From assembly GCA_964036315.1 (NCBI GenBank), contig OZ038485.1, positions 102,124,341 through 102,188,340 of the forward strand: a DNA stretch of 64,000 bases. Direction: 5' to 3'. Within the stretch, counting starts at the first letter, position 1. Each line of letters begins with the position of its first letter. Below, piece after piece: positions 30,936 through 41,942 of the stretch. The notes beneath the pieces were generated by a model. That model was given only the letters and a program-made list of their open reading frames with translations, had not been told where the DNA came from and made no database searches. This DNA comes from Acanthosepion esculentum. Its lineage: Eukaryota; Mollusca; Cephalopoda; Sepiida; Sepiidae. Position numbers and translations under genes: made by a program.

Positions 30936-31163
30936 AAACATTATCTTTCAATTTTAGAATTAAGTCAAATGCAACTGCAACTCCCAGTGTGTCTGCTCTT
31001 GTTTCCTACTCTCAAGAATTAGAATTCAGTCAAAACCTGATGCCAAGGATTCAGTCCTAATTAAGGGGAGGATTGGCATCCATTGAGCATTTTTCTATTT
31101 AGCATTTTCAAGAAAGTCCAGTAAGATTCCAAGAGTCTTTATTATTAGAGATGATATTAATTT

Positions 31164-31612
31164 TTCTCTCTCGCATTCTTTCACTTTCACTCTCTCTCAC
31201 TCTCGCATTCTTTCACTCTCTCTCTCTCACTCTCGCATTCTTTCACTCTCTCTCTCTCACTCTCGCATTCTTTCACTCTCTCTCTCTCACTCTCGCATTC
31301 TTTCACTCTCTCACTCTCGCATTCTTTCACTCTCTCTCTCTCGCATTCTTTCACTCTCTCTCTCTCGCATTCTTTCACTCTCTCTCTCTCGCATTCTTTC
31401 ACTCTCTCTCTCTCGCATTCTTTCACTCTCTCTCACTCTCACATTCTTTCACTCTCTCTCACTCTCGCATTCTTTCACTCTCTCTCACTCTCGCATTCTT
31501 TCACTCTCTCTCACTCTCGCATTCTTTCACTCTCTCTCACTCTTGCATTCTTTCACTCTCTCTCACTCTCGCATTCTCTCTCCCACTGTCTCTTTCACTC
31601 TCTCTCTTTTCT
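31164..31612. repeat. TCTC-rich minisatellite, CGCATTCTTTCA unit
   Basis: About 450 bp of units of roughly 26-36 bp. Each holds CGCATTCTTTCACTCTCTCT, with variable CT padding. The 172-codon ORF repeating LAFFHSLSLT and the reverse ORF repeating KECERERV are artefacts of it. The strand is almost purely pyrimidine. Confidence 0.9.
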
Positions 31613-31619
31613 TCTCATT

Positions 31620-31905
31620 TGGATTTATTACAAAGGCATTCAATAAAGTCAGCCACAAAGAACTGTTAGAACAGCTTAGCAACCGTGCCATATTTGGAAA
31701 GGATACTAAGAATGATCAAGAACCTATACTGGCAGCAAACTGCCTGCATACGGATAGAAAATGAGTTCAGCAGATGTACAAAAATAAAAAGGATGGAAGT
31801 CAAGGATGGATCTTCTCACTGGATTTATTCAACATATACAATAAGAGAATTAGAAAGCCTACCAGGAATCATTATTGGTGGCCACAATCTTAACAACACG
31901 GTAAT
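31620..31905 (+). mobile_element. LINE-A relic, part 1 before nested LINE-B
   Basis: Starts within RT motif A (KAFNKVSHKELLEQL), continues with AATACTGGCAGCAAACTGC-like coding for NLYW..TACIRIENEFS, and breaks at ATTGGTGGCCACAATCTT, before the YADD box. Confidence 0.8.
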
Positions 31906-32362
31906 TGCTCCAAGGAGCTGCTTTCGCTGGTTCCTAGGCCTCATGAATTTAAACGTCCTATGAGGCTGGCATCCCGTTCCCACCCCTTCACCATTGAAAC
32001 TGTTAGATGTAGACGTCTCTTCTACTCCAATAGCTTCATGTCTCGCACATCTCACCTGTGGAACTCCCTTACTTATTCCTGTTTCCCTGACAAATACAAT
32101 CTCCAACTATTTAAGTGTAACGTCAATCGACATCTCCAGTTGCCTTGATCTATCCACTTCCCTTCTCCACATCCTTTCACTTTTCATTCGTATCTGCTCT
32201 CGCTCCAAATCTTCTGTAACTCCCTTGCCTTGATCGATCCACTATCTTTCTCCATATCCTCTCCTTTACCACTCCTATCTGCTCTTCCTCCAAACCTTCT
32301 GTAACCGCTTGCGTGCTAGTGGCCTCCAGCCTTGCTTGGGGTGATAAGCTTTAACAAAAAAA
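31906..32362 (+). mobile_element. LINE-B inserted into LINE-A
   Basis: Coding end of LINE-B: LASRSHPFTIETVRCRRLFY, SNSFMSRTSHLWNSL and the final LQLFKCNVNRHLQLP, stop near 32147. The 3' UTR with GCTTGGGGTGATAAGC and an A tail follows at 32345-32372. Same orientation as its host. Confidence 0.85.
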
Positions 32363-33040
32363 AAAAATAAAATAAGATATGCAGATGACACAGTATTGAT
32401 ACCAGACATGGAAAGAAAACTACAAAAACTTCTACGGAAGGTCGTGAAGGAAAGCAAGAAGAAAGGATTAAACATCAACTGCAAGAAGACGAAATGCATG
32501 GTTAACAAAAGGATGAACCCAAAGTTTGAACTGCAAATCGGAGATGCCAAAAATCAAACAAGTACAGAAATTTAAATATCTGGGAAGTGTTTTAACAGAG
32601 GATGGAAAGTGCAACACTGAAATCTGAAGGCACATTAGAAAAGCCAAAGATGTATTCCGAAAGCTAAGCAGAGTATTAAGAAACAGAAAAATTTCATTAG
32701 GAACAAAGAAAAGAATATGAGCTATTACATGATATCAGTCTCTTCAAAGATAAAGAAAAGACTTGAAGCAACAGAAATGTGGTTCTACAAAAGGATGCTG
32801 AGTATACCATGGACCGAATATGTGAGCAACAAGAATGTTTTAGAGAAAATGGAAACAAAAAGGAAACTTATACTTAACATTAGGAAGAGATAGCTGAAAT
32901 TTCTAGGGCACATAATGAGGAAGGAGGACTTGGAAAATATGATACTCACAAGGCAGACTGAAGGGAAGAGGAAAACAACACATACTTAGTGAGCTTGAGT
33001 AAATGGATGTCTACGTCCTGGAGGGACAGGGCACATAAAA
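32363..33040 (+). mobile_element. LINE-A relic, part 2 after nested LINE-B
   Basis: Resumes with ATAAGATATGCAGATGACAC, which restores the intact IRYADDTVL motif (RT catalytic YADD). It then continues with QKFKYLGSVLTEDGKCN, EATEMWFYKRMLSIPW and the GHIMRKEDLENMIL region. It ends in a short tail near 33040. Confidence 0.85.
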
Positions 33041-33261
33041 AAGAATGATGAAAAGTAACTGAACATTATATAAACTAGGCTCTCATTGTTTGATGAAAGT
33101 CAACTCCTCATTACTTAGTTTGGTTTTTGTCTTAGTAAGGGATGCAATGATGTCATATATGTTATAGAAAAACTCAAGGAAATTGCATACCTATCTTATA
33201 GGAGATTGTCTACCTGTTATGTTGACCTCACAGCAATATATCATCACATCAATAGAAACTT
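33041..33261. other. Unassigned spacer
   Basis: No recognisable feature. Confidence 0.4.
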
Positions 33262-33690
33262 CTTTTTGTGATGTCAAGTAACACTCATTTGACACTTTCA
33301 TAATGTTCGTTGTAGTAGAGACTTTGTAATCGCAGATACAACTATAGTAACACTGTTGAGCAATACTGGTGTCAGATGCCTTTGAATATCACTCGCACTA
33401 ATAGTACTTGCTCGATAATACTCACTTGAAAAGTAACCACCAAATAATAATCCGTATAGTGATCAGTATAGAGAAATAGTGTAGAAATATTGAATAGTAT
33501 AGAGAATAGTGAACCTTATAGTATTAGAGGATAGAACAGAAATGGTGATCACACTACTTCCTATTTATGCATTTCCCCCATGGTCATGTGATCCACTTAA
33601 TTCAATAATGGTATCACCTGTGTTTGCTCTCTGGCAATCTGTGTTCAAACTCCAGTGTCAGCAACGACACTTTATTCCTATATAATGCTT
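33262..33690 (+). mobile_element. LTR copy 2 (5'-truncated)
   Basis: Matches 14375-14730: GTAGAGACTTTGTAATC, CAACACTGGTGTCAG-like, ATAGTACTTGCTCGATAATA, GTGTTTGCTCTCTGGC and CAAACTCCAGTGTCAG. It has an extra segment of about 60 bases with repeated ATAGAGA/ATAGTG motifs near 33465-33530. The start corresponds to a point about 170 bases into copy 1. Confidence 0.75.
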
Positions 33691-34029
33691 CTCATCAATT
33701 AGAAACTGTCTTCCATGTTCCAAATCCACTGAATGCATTGATCTAATAGAGGAACTTGTCCACAAAATTTTACATGTCTGGTGATGACCCCAATTTGGAA
33801 ATATTTCAAACCTAATCAGGGATAACCAAAAGGAGGAAATGAGAAACCCAGTCTAATCTTTCCCTCGACTATACCCTGCACATTTACAAGCATACATGCG
33901 AAGAGATTGGCACTGATCCTTTAATTATTTGCTACCACATCCCAAACAAATCAATCAATAGAAGACAGCAATCCTGTTTTCCCTACCAAGGCCAATGTAC
34001 TAATGATGAGAGGGTTGTTGCTTTTTATT
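33691..34029. other. Unassigned spacer
   Basis: Some LTR-element internal sequence is possible, but no motif was found. Confidence 0.4.
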
Positions 34030-34620
34030 TATTTTTATTTTTTTTGAAAGCAATTCACCCCAAGCAAAGCAGGAGTGACATTAGCATGCAAGGGGTTACA
34101 GAGGATTGGGAATAAGAGTAAAGAGGCGTGTTTGAGGAAAGGATACAGAAAAGGACGGGGAAAAAGCTCAGGGTGTCAGATGTAGATTGACATTAAACTT
34201 GAATATTTGAAGATTATAGTCATTGGGGAAGCAAGTAAGGGGAAAGGAGTTCCACAGACGGGAAGTGTGAGAGAAAAAGCTGTTTGATTAGAAGAGATGG
34301 TTACATTTAATCGTTTTAACAGTGAAAGGGTGGAACCGAGATGCCAGCTTGGTAGCTCACTTAAATTGATGCAGTCTGAGAACCAGCAAAAGTAGCTTGT
34401 TGGAACAGTTACCATGAAAATACTTGTAGAAGTGACTGAGAGAAGTCATGGCATGTCTGTGGGAAAGCAATTGTAGACTAGATGCCAGATCATGGCCTAT
34501 CATATTGCATATTCATCCGGATTTTGTCGAGGACCTCGAGACGTACAGCAGGAACACCAGTCTATATATGACAGCAATATTCCATGCAAGGAGGAATGGT
34601 TGATTTATTGATGATATAGG
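34030..34620 (-). mobile_element. LINE-B relic: 3' half of ORF2 end
   Basis: The plus strand shows the reverse of the 3' UTR (AATTCACCCCAAGCAAAGCA) and of the C-terminal coding region (GGGAAGCAAGTAAGGGG, CTGAGAGAAGTCATGGC). Heavily mutated, with a T-rich tail at 34023-34045. Confidence 0.7.
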
Positions 34621-34624
34621 TATT

Positions 34625-35290
34625 CATAGAATATTTTGGACAAAAAAATCAACATCCTCTCACAAGTATTCTAAGAAATAGGACTCAAACTTTTCCAAAA
34701 CAGAAACTATGATTTGGAATTGGAACAAATGCAATGATTGCACATACCATCATAAAAATTCAGGATACCGAATTAGTAAATGGCAAACATTTCAAATACT
34801 TTGGTGTATAGGTCAATTATAACAAATTTAATATAAAAGATGAGAAAATTGAACATAGAACAGTCTGTGTTAGAGGAAGTTTTGCTCAATATTGCAAATT
34901 GTTACAAAACCAAAACATTAACCATAAAACTTGAGTCATGTTCTTCAATAGCTTCATAAAATCAGGACTTTCATACGAATGTCATTCATAGTACCAAGCC
35001 TTTTCAGAAGGATCTAAACTGTCAGCTATACAGCTGCTTTCTTAGATCAATGGTTAAAAATAGCTTTGAATGAGTGAAGCCTGTCAGTTTTGGCAAAGAC
35101 CATCCTTCCTTGAACATTGTAGACTGCCACTTACAGAATAAAAAACAAAGAACTATACCAAACAACAGAAACAACATCACTCAAGGACTTTAAACAGGAG
35201 CAACAACTAAAATGGATATTACATGTAACACAAAGAGAAAACAATGACATCATCAAGATGTTGACATTCCATCAATAATGGAAAGGGTCA
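34625..35290 (+). mobile_element. LINE-C relic: ORF2 C-terminal region
   Basis: Broken frames read YNKFNIKDEKIEHR, FAQYCKLLQNQNIN, SGLSYECHS, AFLRSMVKNSFE-like, and FGKDHPSLNIVD. I recall a related family in octopus-like genomes whose C-terminus contains FAQYCKLLQNQ. The N-terminal RT is not present. Confidence 0.6.
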
Positions 35291-35294
35291 TAAG

Positions 35295-35475
35295 ATGTTG
35301 TACTGGCCCCTCGTTCTGGGGTGCTCTTGGGTGATGGCATTGATTCCATCATATGTTGTATCTTCTCTCTCCCAGTGATTGCTAGATGTTTTTTGTTTTA
35401 ACTTCAACAAAGTGATTTTTAAACTTATCTGGTCATCAGGGCCCTTAATTCGGAAATCTAAAAATATGCAAGCCA
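35295..35475. repeat. Direct repeat R3, copy 1
   Basis: Shares AACTTCAACAAAGTGATTTT then TAAACTTATCT, and upstream CTTGGGTGATGGCATTGATT, with 36510-36660. Possible LTR remnant. Confidence 0.45.
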
Positions 35476-36499
35476 AATCTACTTATTCCCACAACAATTA
35501 ACTTAACTTTTCCATGAAAAATGAACTCCCAAAATTTACCAATTTACAACTGAATTCTTCAACCAGTGAAGGCAAAAGAACATGCATTTGGCTCTTAAAT
35601 TAAAAAAAGAATTCCACACACTGTTACAAAAATGTACAATACAATCATTAGTCAGTTAATTACAATTAACAAAATAATTCTAAACTTAAAACATTTGAAT
35701 ACATGCAAAACCATAGTCACAAAAATTTTCATTCATTAATAGTACACAGAAATCAAAGTGGGAATGCCCCGTCACAAATGGCATCAGTCTTTCCTTTCCA
35801 AAACAATTTTCCTTTGCGTTCACATACATGAATTCAGGATTCCATTAGCACATCAATGAACTTCCTCAAAGGTCAACATCAGGAAAATTTATTTACTGGT
35901 CAAATTCCCTTCTCCAGAAAATTTTCTTTTAAAAGCAAATCTTTCATGGCCAGATTTTTCCACAAAAAAAAAAAAATAAAAAATAAAAAAACAGGCTGCC
36001 AGAAATACAACATTTGAATGCATACAAAAACATTAACGCATGCCAATCAAAAATCAACAATAGATTTCCGCACTTGGTTCTAAACCTTTGTACAAAGACA
36101 AAACAAAAATCTCTCACTAAAGTGTTTTCATCAAAATTGACATTGTCGCACCAGTGTGGATGCATGAGTGTGAGTTTTCATTGTATCCCCTCTTTCTTTC
36201 TTTTCCCATTTGTCTGTCCATCAAACCCTGTTCATTTACTGTTTTTAGATTTTTCTCATTTTTTTCATTATTGCTTCCTATTTTGATCTGCTGCTTAGAT
36301 GTGTGTGTGTATAGGTGGTAGGTAGAACATAGTAACTTAGTTATTTTTTCTGTCCTTATGTCTAGATTACTCTTTTCTTTTTTCATATTCCCTTTTTGAG
36401 TCCTCAGTCTGAAAATCCTCTCTGAACTTTTCCACATTGTGTTGTAAACCCTCATTCTGCACCCCTGCTCAGAGATTCTAGTCAAATATGTCAGTTGTA
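35476..36499. other. Unassigned between R3 copies
   Basis: No coding motif of a retroelement was found. ORFs at 35944 and 36014 are short and unassigned. Confidence 0.4.
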
Positions 36500-36680
36500 T
36501 ATCTTCTCTTTCGTGCTGGAGGTGGGGGTCTTGGATGATGATCTTGATTCGACTGTTATGTTGCCTTCTTCTTTTTCGGCTGGTGATCACTAGTTGTTTT
36601 GGTTCAGAGATAAAAGAACTTCAACAAAGTGATTTTTAAACTTATCTAGTTTATTAACGCCAATGTATAAATCTCTAACT
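36500..36680. repeat. Direct repeat R3, copy 2
   Basis: Second copy of R3, about 1.2 kb from the first, in the same orientation. The sequence CTTGGATGATGATCTTGATT replaces the first copy's CTTGGGTGATGGCATTGATT. Confidence 0.45.
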
Positions 36681-36954
36681 AGCAAGTGGGGTTGCTCTCT
36701 CACCCCACTGGGAAGCCGCTTTCCAAACACAAAGGAAACACATCTACATTGTATGATGGCTTAGGCTCAACTCCCTGAAAAACCTTTCTAGATCTTTGTC
36801 ATTTCCATGCTCATTCAGCCAATCAAAATCAACTTCCTTTATTTTGTCTTGTATCTGACCCCTAAGGTCAAACTGAAGAAGTCAGAGCAGAAATACAATT
36901 CTCTAAAAAATAATAGTCTGCTAAACTATTATTTAACAAAGAGCTACTGGACTT

Positions 36955-37060
36955 TTAAGAGAAAGATTTTATGAATTTCAACAAGCCCAGTACTGGCAGT
37001 TTGGTCAATGAATACCGAATATTTCCTTATAAGGAAACAGCTAATATTACCATAACCCTT
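36955..37060 (+). repeat. Direct repeat R4, copy 1
   Basis: Shares AGAAAGATTTTATGAATTTC, TTGGTCAATGAATACCGAAT and TTTCCTTATAAGGAAACAG with 38265-38375. The last block includes the self-complementary TTTCCTTATAAGGAAA. Confidence 0.65.
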
Positions 37061-38264
37061 AGATGTATAATCAATATAGAAACAGAGTTTTTTCTTCCTC
37101 TTTCTTTCTCATGCAAGTATCTATCTGTATTAATGAACAACTCTTGGAATAATAATTTTTACTTGTATTTATTTTTTCTTTTAAGTCGTGAGTGGGTCAA
37201 AATTTGTCTGTCTCTCACATAAAAATGTTTCTGTGTCTCATTAAGCATGTTGCATCTTGTATGGTTACGTTGATGACTCTTACTATGACCACCTGAAAAT
37301 AGCTCTGCAAATATTCTTAAATTGGAAATTTCTACTTGTATGCTAGTTTTCGTCTACAATACAGATATCATATAAATAAAAAAAAAGAAAGTTAAATTAA
37401 TTGTCCTCGATGTTATTAAAATTCATTTTTCTCTTTTATTTTGTAACTTTTATACTCTTCAAGAAGTTTTATTTTTAATAACCATTAACTTTCTTCCATC
37501 TTCTACTTCATTTAAATCCAAGCTGTCTCAAGTGATGTACTTTATGAGCTGTTTATATGACCCACAGGTAGGATTTATTAAAAAAAAACAAAAAACATTG
37601 CAACTTTTCATTCACTTTAATGATTATGTATACAGCCAACTATAAGAGTTGTTGTGGCAGTGGTAGTACGAATAAATTACTGTATATTAACATAAACTGC
37701 ATTTTGATTGCATACAAACTGGGTTGGGTTTTTCTTATTGTTGCCCACCCACTTTATCATTACTCCATATTCCCCCCCATTGTTTAGTTTTAGTTATTTT
37801 CAGTACTAAATAGATATTTCTATTAGTTGGGAAAAATTTTAATAAGTCACTAAATTTGAATATTGCTGACCAAGTAGATCTACCATAATTTAACAGGTTG
37901 ACCTCCAGAGGTCAATTACAAAATCGGACTTCAAACACCAAATTTATAATAGCCAACTTAGGTAATAGTAATTTTTTTCTGAGTTGATTTATAGCTTCAC
38001 CTGAAGTCTTAACATTTTTTCATACTAAAAGTATCACTGCGAATAAAATCATTGTCACCCACAGATGAAAATATAATATAAGGTAACTCGTAGTCAGCAT
38101 CATAATAAAAACTGTCATCCATGAGATATGTCATAGTTGGCAGTCAATGTATTAACCATACAAGGTTCCACACAACTTTAAACAAAAGGCTAGAAAGGAA
38201 ATCCCCATCAATACTGGAAAAAGTGATAACAGTGGACTTGAGAAGACTGATTCACTGAAAAATT
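37061..38264. other. Unassigned between R4 copies
   Basis: No recognisable gene or element. A short CCCC-rich stretch lies near 37770. Confidence 0.5.
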
Positions 38265-38375
38265 GTCTTGATAGAAAGATTTTATAAATTTCAAACCAAC
38301 AGTAGCATTGGCTACTTGGTCAATGAATGCCGAATGTTTCCTTATAAGGAAACAGACATTATTATCTTTCTGTTA
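38265..38375 (+). repeat. Direct repeat R4, copy 2
   Basis: Second copy, about 1.3 kb downstream, same orientation. It includes TTTCCTTATAAGGAAACAGAC. Confidence 0.65.
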
Positions 38376-39102
38376 TTTGCTTCCTCCATTTCCTCTATCA
38401 CACACCTTGAGTGCAACAATCATAAGAAGAGAAACTGGTTTCCTTGCAAAATTATTTTGGGTCATTCTTACCTATCTATTGAGAAATTTTTGTCTGTTTG
38501 TTCCTATCACTTTCAGTTTGGTTTTCCAATCTAGTGAGCTAAGAAGTGATACTGAAGATTTCTTGGCCATGCCCACATAAATATTATGGGATTGAGTCTA
38601 CATCAAGAGCTCTTTTCAACTTCATCAAAAACTAACTTTCTCCGACCAGATCTATTCTCTGACTCTTTTTCCCAGTCTTTGACTCTAACTTCAGGAATTT
38701 TCAGTTTGTCTTTAACAATACCTTAAAAAAATTTCTTAAGAAGTACCTGAAGACCATACTTCGGTAGACCCAAGCCTCATAAATGAAACTGCATGGACAA
38801 AAATGTCAAGAAACCATTGATGGTTGTACAAGCCCAAAGTCATAAGTTATTGTGACTATGCTTGAGCATACAGAACTTGTTCAACCATGATTTTACTTCT
38901 TCAGGCAATGGTAAGTAACTGGTAATTAAATGATTTTTAAGGAAATTTAAACGAAAGTGTTACCTCTTTTCCAAAAGTTAAAAGAGGTGGACATAAGGTC
39001 AGAATTAAAATTAGACTTGTGTTGTGGGTATGTCTTGATTAACCAATCAAATGTCAGATCTGTGCTAAATAGAAAAGTAAGCTCAGAGGGTGGAGGTGGG
39101 TG
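38376..39102. other. Unassigned spacer
   Basis: No recognised feature; short ORFs only. Confidence 0.4.
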
Positions 39103-39180
39103 AGTTATTTTTTTCATGCCATGATAAACCGGAACTTGGCCTGTCTATGTTCCGGTTTATCACGGCATGAAAAAATAACT
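39103..39180. repeat. 32-bp inverted repeat, short loop
   Basis: Left arm TCATGCCATGATAAACCGGA, right arm TCCGGTTTATCACGGCATGA, extended by AGTTATTTTTT/AAAAAATAACT. About 32-base arms with one mismatch and one indel and a loop of about 14 bases. Confidence 0.85.
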
Positions 39181-39310
39181 TTTGCCACACATTTGCTGAT
39201 AGTCCCTAGGCTTTCCACATTATTAATTTCTTTTGCCGCTGCCCCGGCACTCAGTCCTTTTTTCCACAGGTAGTGTAAAATGGCTCTAATTGTAATTTTT
39301 TTCATCACTC
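39112..39310 (-). pseudogene. mariner-type transposase N-terminus fragment
   Basis: Minus ORF 39114-39308 begins MMKKITIRAILHYLWKKGLS and continues AGAAAKEINNV. This resembles the first helix-turn-helix of mariner/SETMAR-type transposases (IRAILLYEF-like, AAEAARNIN-like). The 3' part of the ORF is encoded by the palindrome and is not transposase-like. No catalytic part nearby. Confidence 0.5.
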
Positions 39311-40155
39311 ATTATCAAAGCTGTAAAATAATGAATAAACAATGTTTACATGTTATATATGAAAATAAAAAATAAACAATTCAGCAGTGATTGGACAGGT
39401 TGTATCAAATTAATGATATAACCACCCCCAATTAATGATATATACCCCCCCAGCCACAAAAAAAAATTGACTCAACCGGCTATAATGTTAGTATAACAAC
39501 TAACATTTTTAACAGGTTACATCAATGAAACATTGCAAGATGTAACTTGATTAGAGGTTTCATATTGTATAAGAAGTGTTAAGATAATTGTTAAAAATAA
39601 AATGATCCACTTCTACAATACGTTTCATTAGAACAAAAGAAATCTATAAACTCTGTCAAAAAAATTAAAAATGATTTCTCAAACAGTACTGCTAAAAATA
39701 ATTTTTATTTTTAGCAGTACAGTCTCTTATATTTTGTTTTATTGAATAAAAATAAAATGAAGATTTTAATCATGTTTTATGAAGATATTTTAACGTTGTA
39801 AGCAATCCAAGAGTTCTTTTGTTTTACATCTTATTTAAACAAAAAAATGTGTCACTAATCAGTTATTATTTATTTTTCTTTTTTTAATTCCTTCAGAAAG
39901 ATGGAAATATGTCATGTCAGAGATATTTATTAGGAGATTTTGAAAAGTTCTGTCTTATCCTGACCACTTTTTTCTTTTTGGCTGGTCCAAGAACTTTTTG
40001 ACACCCCTTTGTAGATAGGTATAACTGAATGAATTAATATACGAGTAACACACAATATTTAACTACCTTCTAACTTGATGACAAGATGCTCACAAGAAAT
40101 AGGCAAACTAGTCTTTGAATTTCTTCTATAAATCTTTAATTATTATTGTTTTAAC
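39311..40155. other. Unassigned, A+T-rich
   Basis: Contains a short CCCCC run near 39447 and a local inverted repeat near 39690-39718 (ACAGTACTGCTAAAAATAAT against ATTTTTAGCAGTACAG). No gene seen. Confidence 0.5.
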
Positions 40156-40167
40156 ATTATATCATTT

Positions 40168-40487
40168 GCACTGTTCGTAACATCATCCTCATCTTTGTTG
40201 CCATATTTATCACAATGTTTCGGCTGTTGTACACTCTGGCCTTCTTCAGATGGTTGAAATGTTGAACTGAACTCTTTATTTTGCTTGCTGGGGTAGACTG
40301 TTCTAGTTCCACGTGCCATGTCCAGTGAGTGAAATAAAGGGTTCATTTTGACATTCCAACCACCCGAAGAAGGCCGGAGCATACAACGGCCGAAACGTTG
40401 TAATAAATATGGCAACAAAGATGAAGATGATAGTTCGAACAATGTAAATAGTGAACATAATGCCTCATCTCACAATTATAGACAGAT
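40168..40487. mobile_element. Head-to-head pair of P-family repeats with 12-bp target duplication
   Basis: A minus copy (about 40180-40318) and a plus copy (about 40322-40487) face each other. Both flanks carry ATTATATCATTT (40156-40167 and 40488-40499), a perfect 12-bp duplication. The minus copy core reads CTGAAGAAGGCCAGAG then CAGCCGAAACATTG. The plus copy reads CCGAAGAAGGCCGGAGC then CGGCCGAAACGTTG. This structure fits a Penelope-like 5'-truncated insertion with inverted terminal sequence, with no coding part left. Confidence 0.8.
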
Positions 40488-40499
40488 ATTATATCATTT

Positions 40500-41299
40500 A
40501 TTTCTCATGCTTTACAAGTTGCTGTTCCTTAACAATTTAAGTAAACAACATCAATTCAAAATAATAGCAATAATAAAAAACTGCCAGGAAGGTAACTCTC
40601 AGGAGACATGTTGGGTAGCATAGTAGTTTTGGTGTAGAAAATGCAGTCAGCAAAATGAGTTTATATTTTAGTGTGGTCTATTTTTATTTACTTTGTACTA
40701 ATGACTATGAGAAAAATATGAATCTATTTCTTTCATTGGCTATGGATAAATAGCAAAACAGTGGAAACCTTTTTAGCTATATATATATATATATATAAGG
40801 GAAGGGGTTATAGTAGTTCCAATGAGAGAAAAGTGTGTATATTAAAAAGAGAAACCGCAAATGTTTTTGGTTGTTTTTTTTTTTTAAATATATTATGCTT
40901 TATTTTCCATAATTTTGCTACACATGCTCCCGGTCCCACAACTTTCATCAGGTAAAGAGTGGATATTTCCACATATTATTAAAAGGAATTAATTTTTTTA
41001 TGCTTTTCAATGTTAAATATTGTTGATATTAGACATTCTCTTTTTTGTATGTTAGTAACCCAAACGTCTTCCTTGAACTGGCAGTGAAAATGTTCTGTGT
41101 AAAGGGTAATAAAATAATCAAGACTGGTCCAAGAAAGGGTGAGAAAGATATCTATATTTTTATCTTTTAATGACCCCTGTGTGTTCTTAGATCTATTTCC
41201 ATTTTTTTTGTCTTTTTCTCAGCATACGTACATATACTGATACTCCCTCTCCATACATACAATCTGTCTTATTATAAGGAATTAGTATGTACATATATG
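40500..41299. other. Unassigned, short TA tract
   Basis: TA microsatellite at 40778-40797. CACAACTTTCATCAGG near 40937 resembles a Penelope-terminal motif but lacks a GAAAC partner. Confidence 0.4.
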
Positions 41300-41326
41300 C
41301 AGACACATACACATACACACACACAC

Positions 41327-41375
<49 letters not shown>
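41300..41375. repeat. CA/GT/TA compound microsatellite
   Basis: (CA)n, (GT)n and (TA)n together. ORFs artefactual. Confidence 0.9.
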
Positions 41376-41377
<2 letters not shown>

Positions 41378-41587
41378 ATTAGAATAAAAGTCTCAATTCT
41401 TGGTTTATTCGTCATATCATTGAAAAAGGATACAGGTGTGTCTGAAAATTCCAACTTTAAAATATTTCTCTTCATGCTCCAATTTAGTCAAAAGGTTAAT
41501 ATATAATAAATATCATCAATCTTATTGCCAATATTGTTATCATTTTTTTGTCATTTTATTCCGCAAATTTTATTAACTGAACTATTA

Positions 41588-41594
<7 letters not shown>

Positions 41595-41669
<75 letters not shown>

Positions 41670-41672
41670 CAA
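41595..41672. repeat. CA/TA microsatellite
   Basis: (CA)n then (TA)n, immediately before a repeat similar to the start of the 44573 element. Confidence 0.9.
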
Positions 41673-41840
41673 GTATAGGATTGGTGTATCCAGAATAATT
41701 CCAATAACCAAAAAATACTATTCTTAAGAGTGTTCAATACAGAGTAGAGCAAATTTATTCGAAAATTGACATAAATATGTTATAAAATCACTACAAAAAT
41801 AGCCATTTTGTTTCAACACTTCTGGTGTCTTAAGAATGGT
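41673..41840 (+). repeat. R5 repeat, copy 1
   Basis: Shares architecture with 44573-44760: after a TA tract, CAATACAGAGTAGAGCAAAT, ATCACTACAAAAATAGC and TTTGTTTCAACACTTCTGG. The right half of the 44.6-kb inverted repeat is absent here. Confidence 0.5.
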
Positions 41841-41844
41841 ATTA

Positions 41845-41942
41845 ACGCGTAAATGAATGTAATGGATTCGACTGGTATTTGGACTTGGCTCTCCAATTCC
41901 TCACACTAAGCTGCTATCCATTACTCCACTGTGCCTCATATA
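41845..41942 (-). repeat. SINE fragment (minus strand)
   Basis: Minus strand: GCACAGTGGAGTAATGGATA (A-box-like), then GGAGAGCCAAGTCCAAATACC (B-box-like). Similar to the SINE at 20425-20605. Confidence 0.55.

Noticed and set aside
31164..31612. CRISPR-like array
   Set aside because: The units are tandem without unique spacers, and other features are those of an animal genome.
31151..31669. 172-codon ORF repeating LAFFHSLSLT and its reverse ORF
   Set aside because: It is the translation of a minisatellite; the period matches the DNA repeat.
35944..36590. 73- to 157-codon ORFs as genes
   Set aside because: Mixed-frame ORFs on both strands with no family; they lie between direct repeats R3 and may be element-internal noise.
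40930..40960. CCTGATGAAAGTTGTGG (minus strand) as a hammerhead core
   Set aside because: No GAAAC partner within reach.
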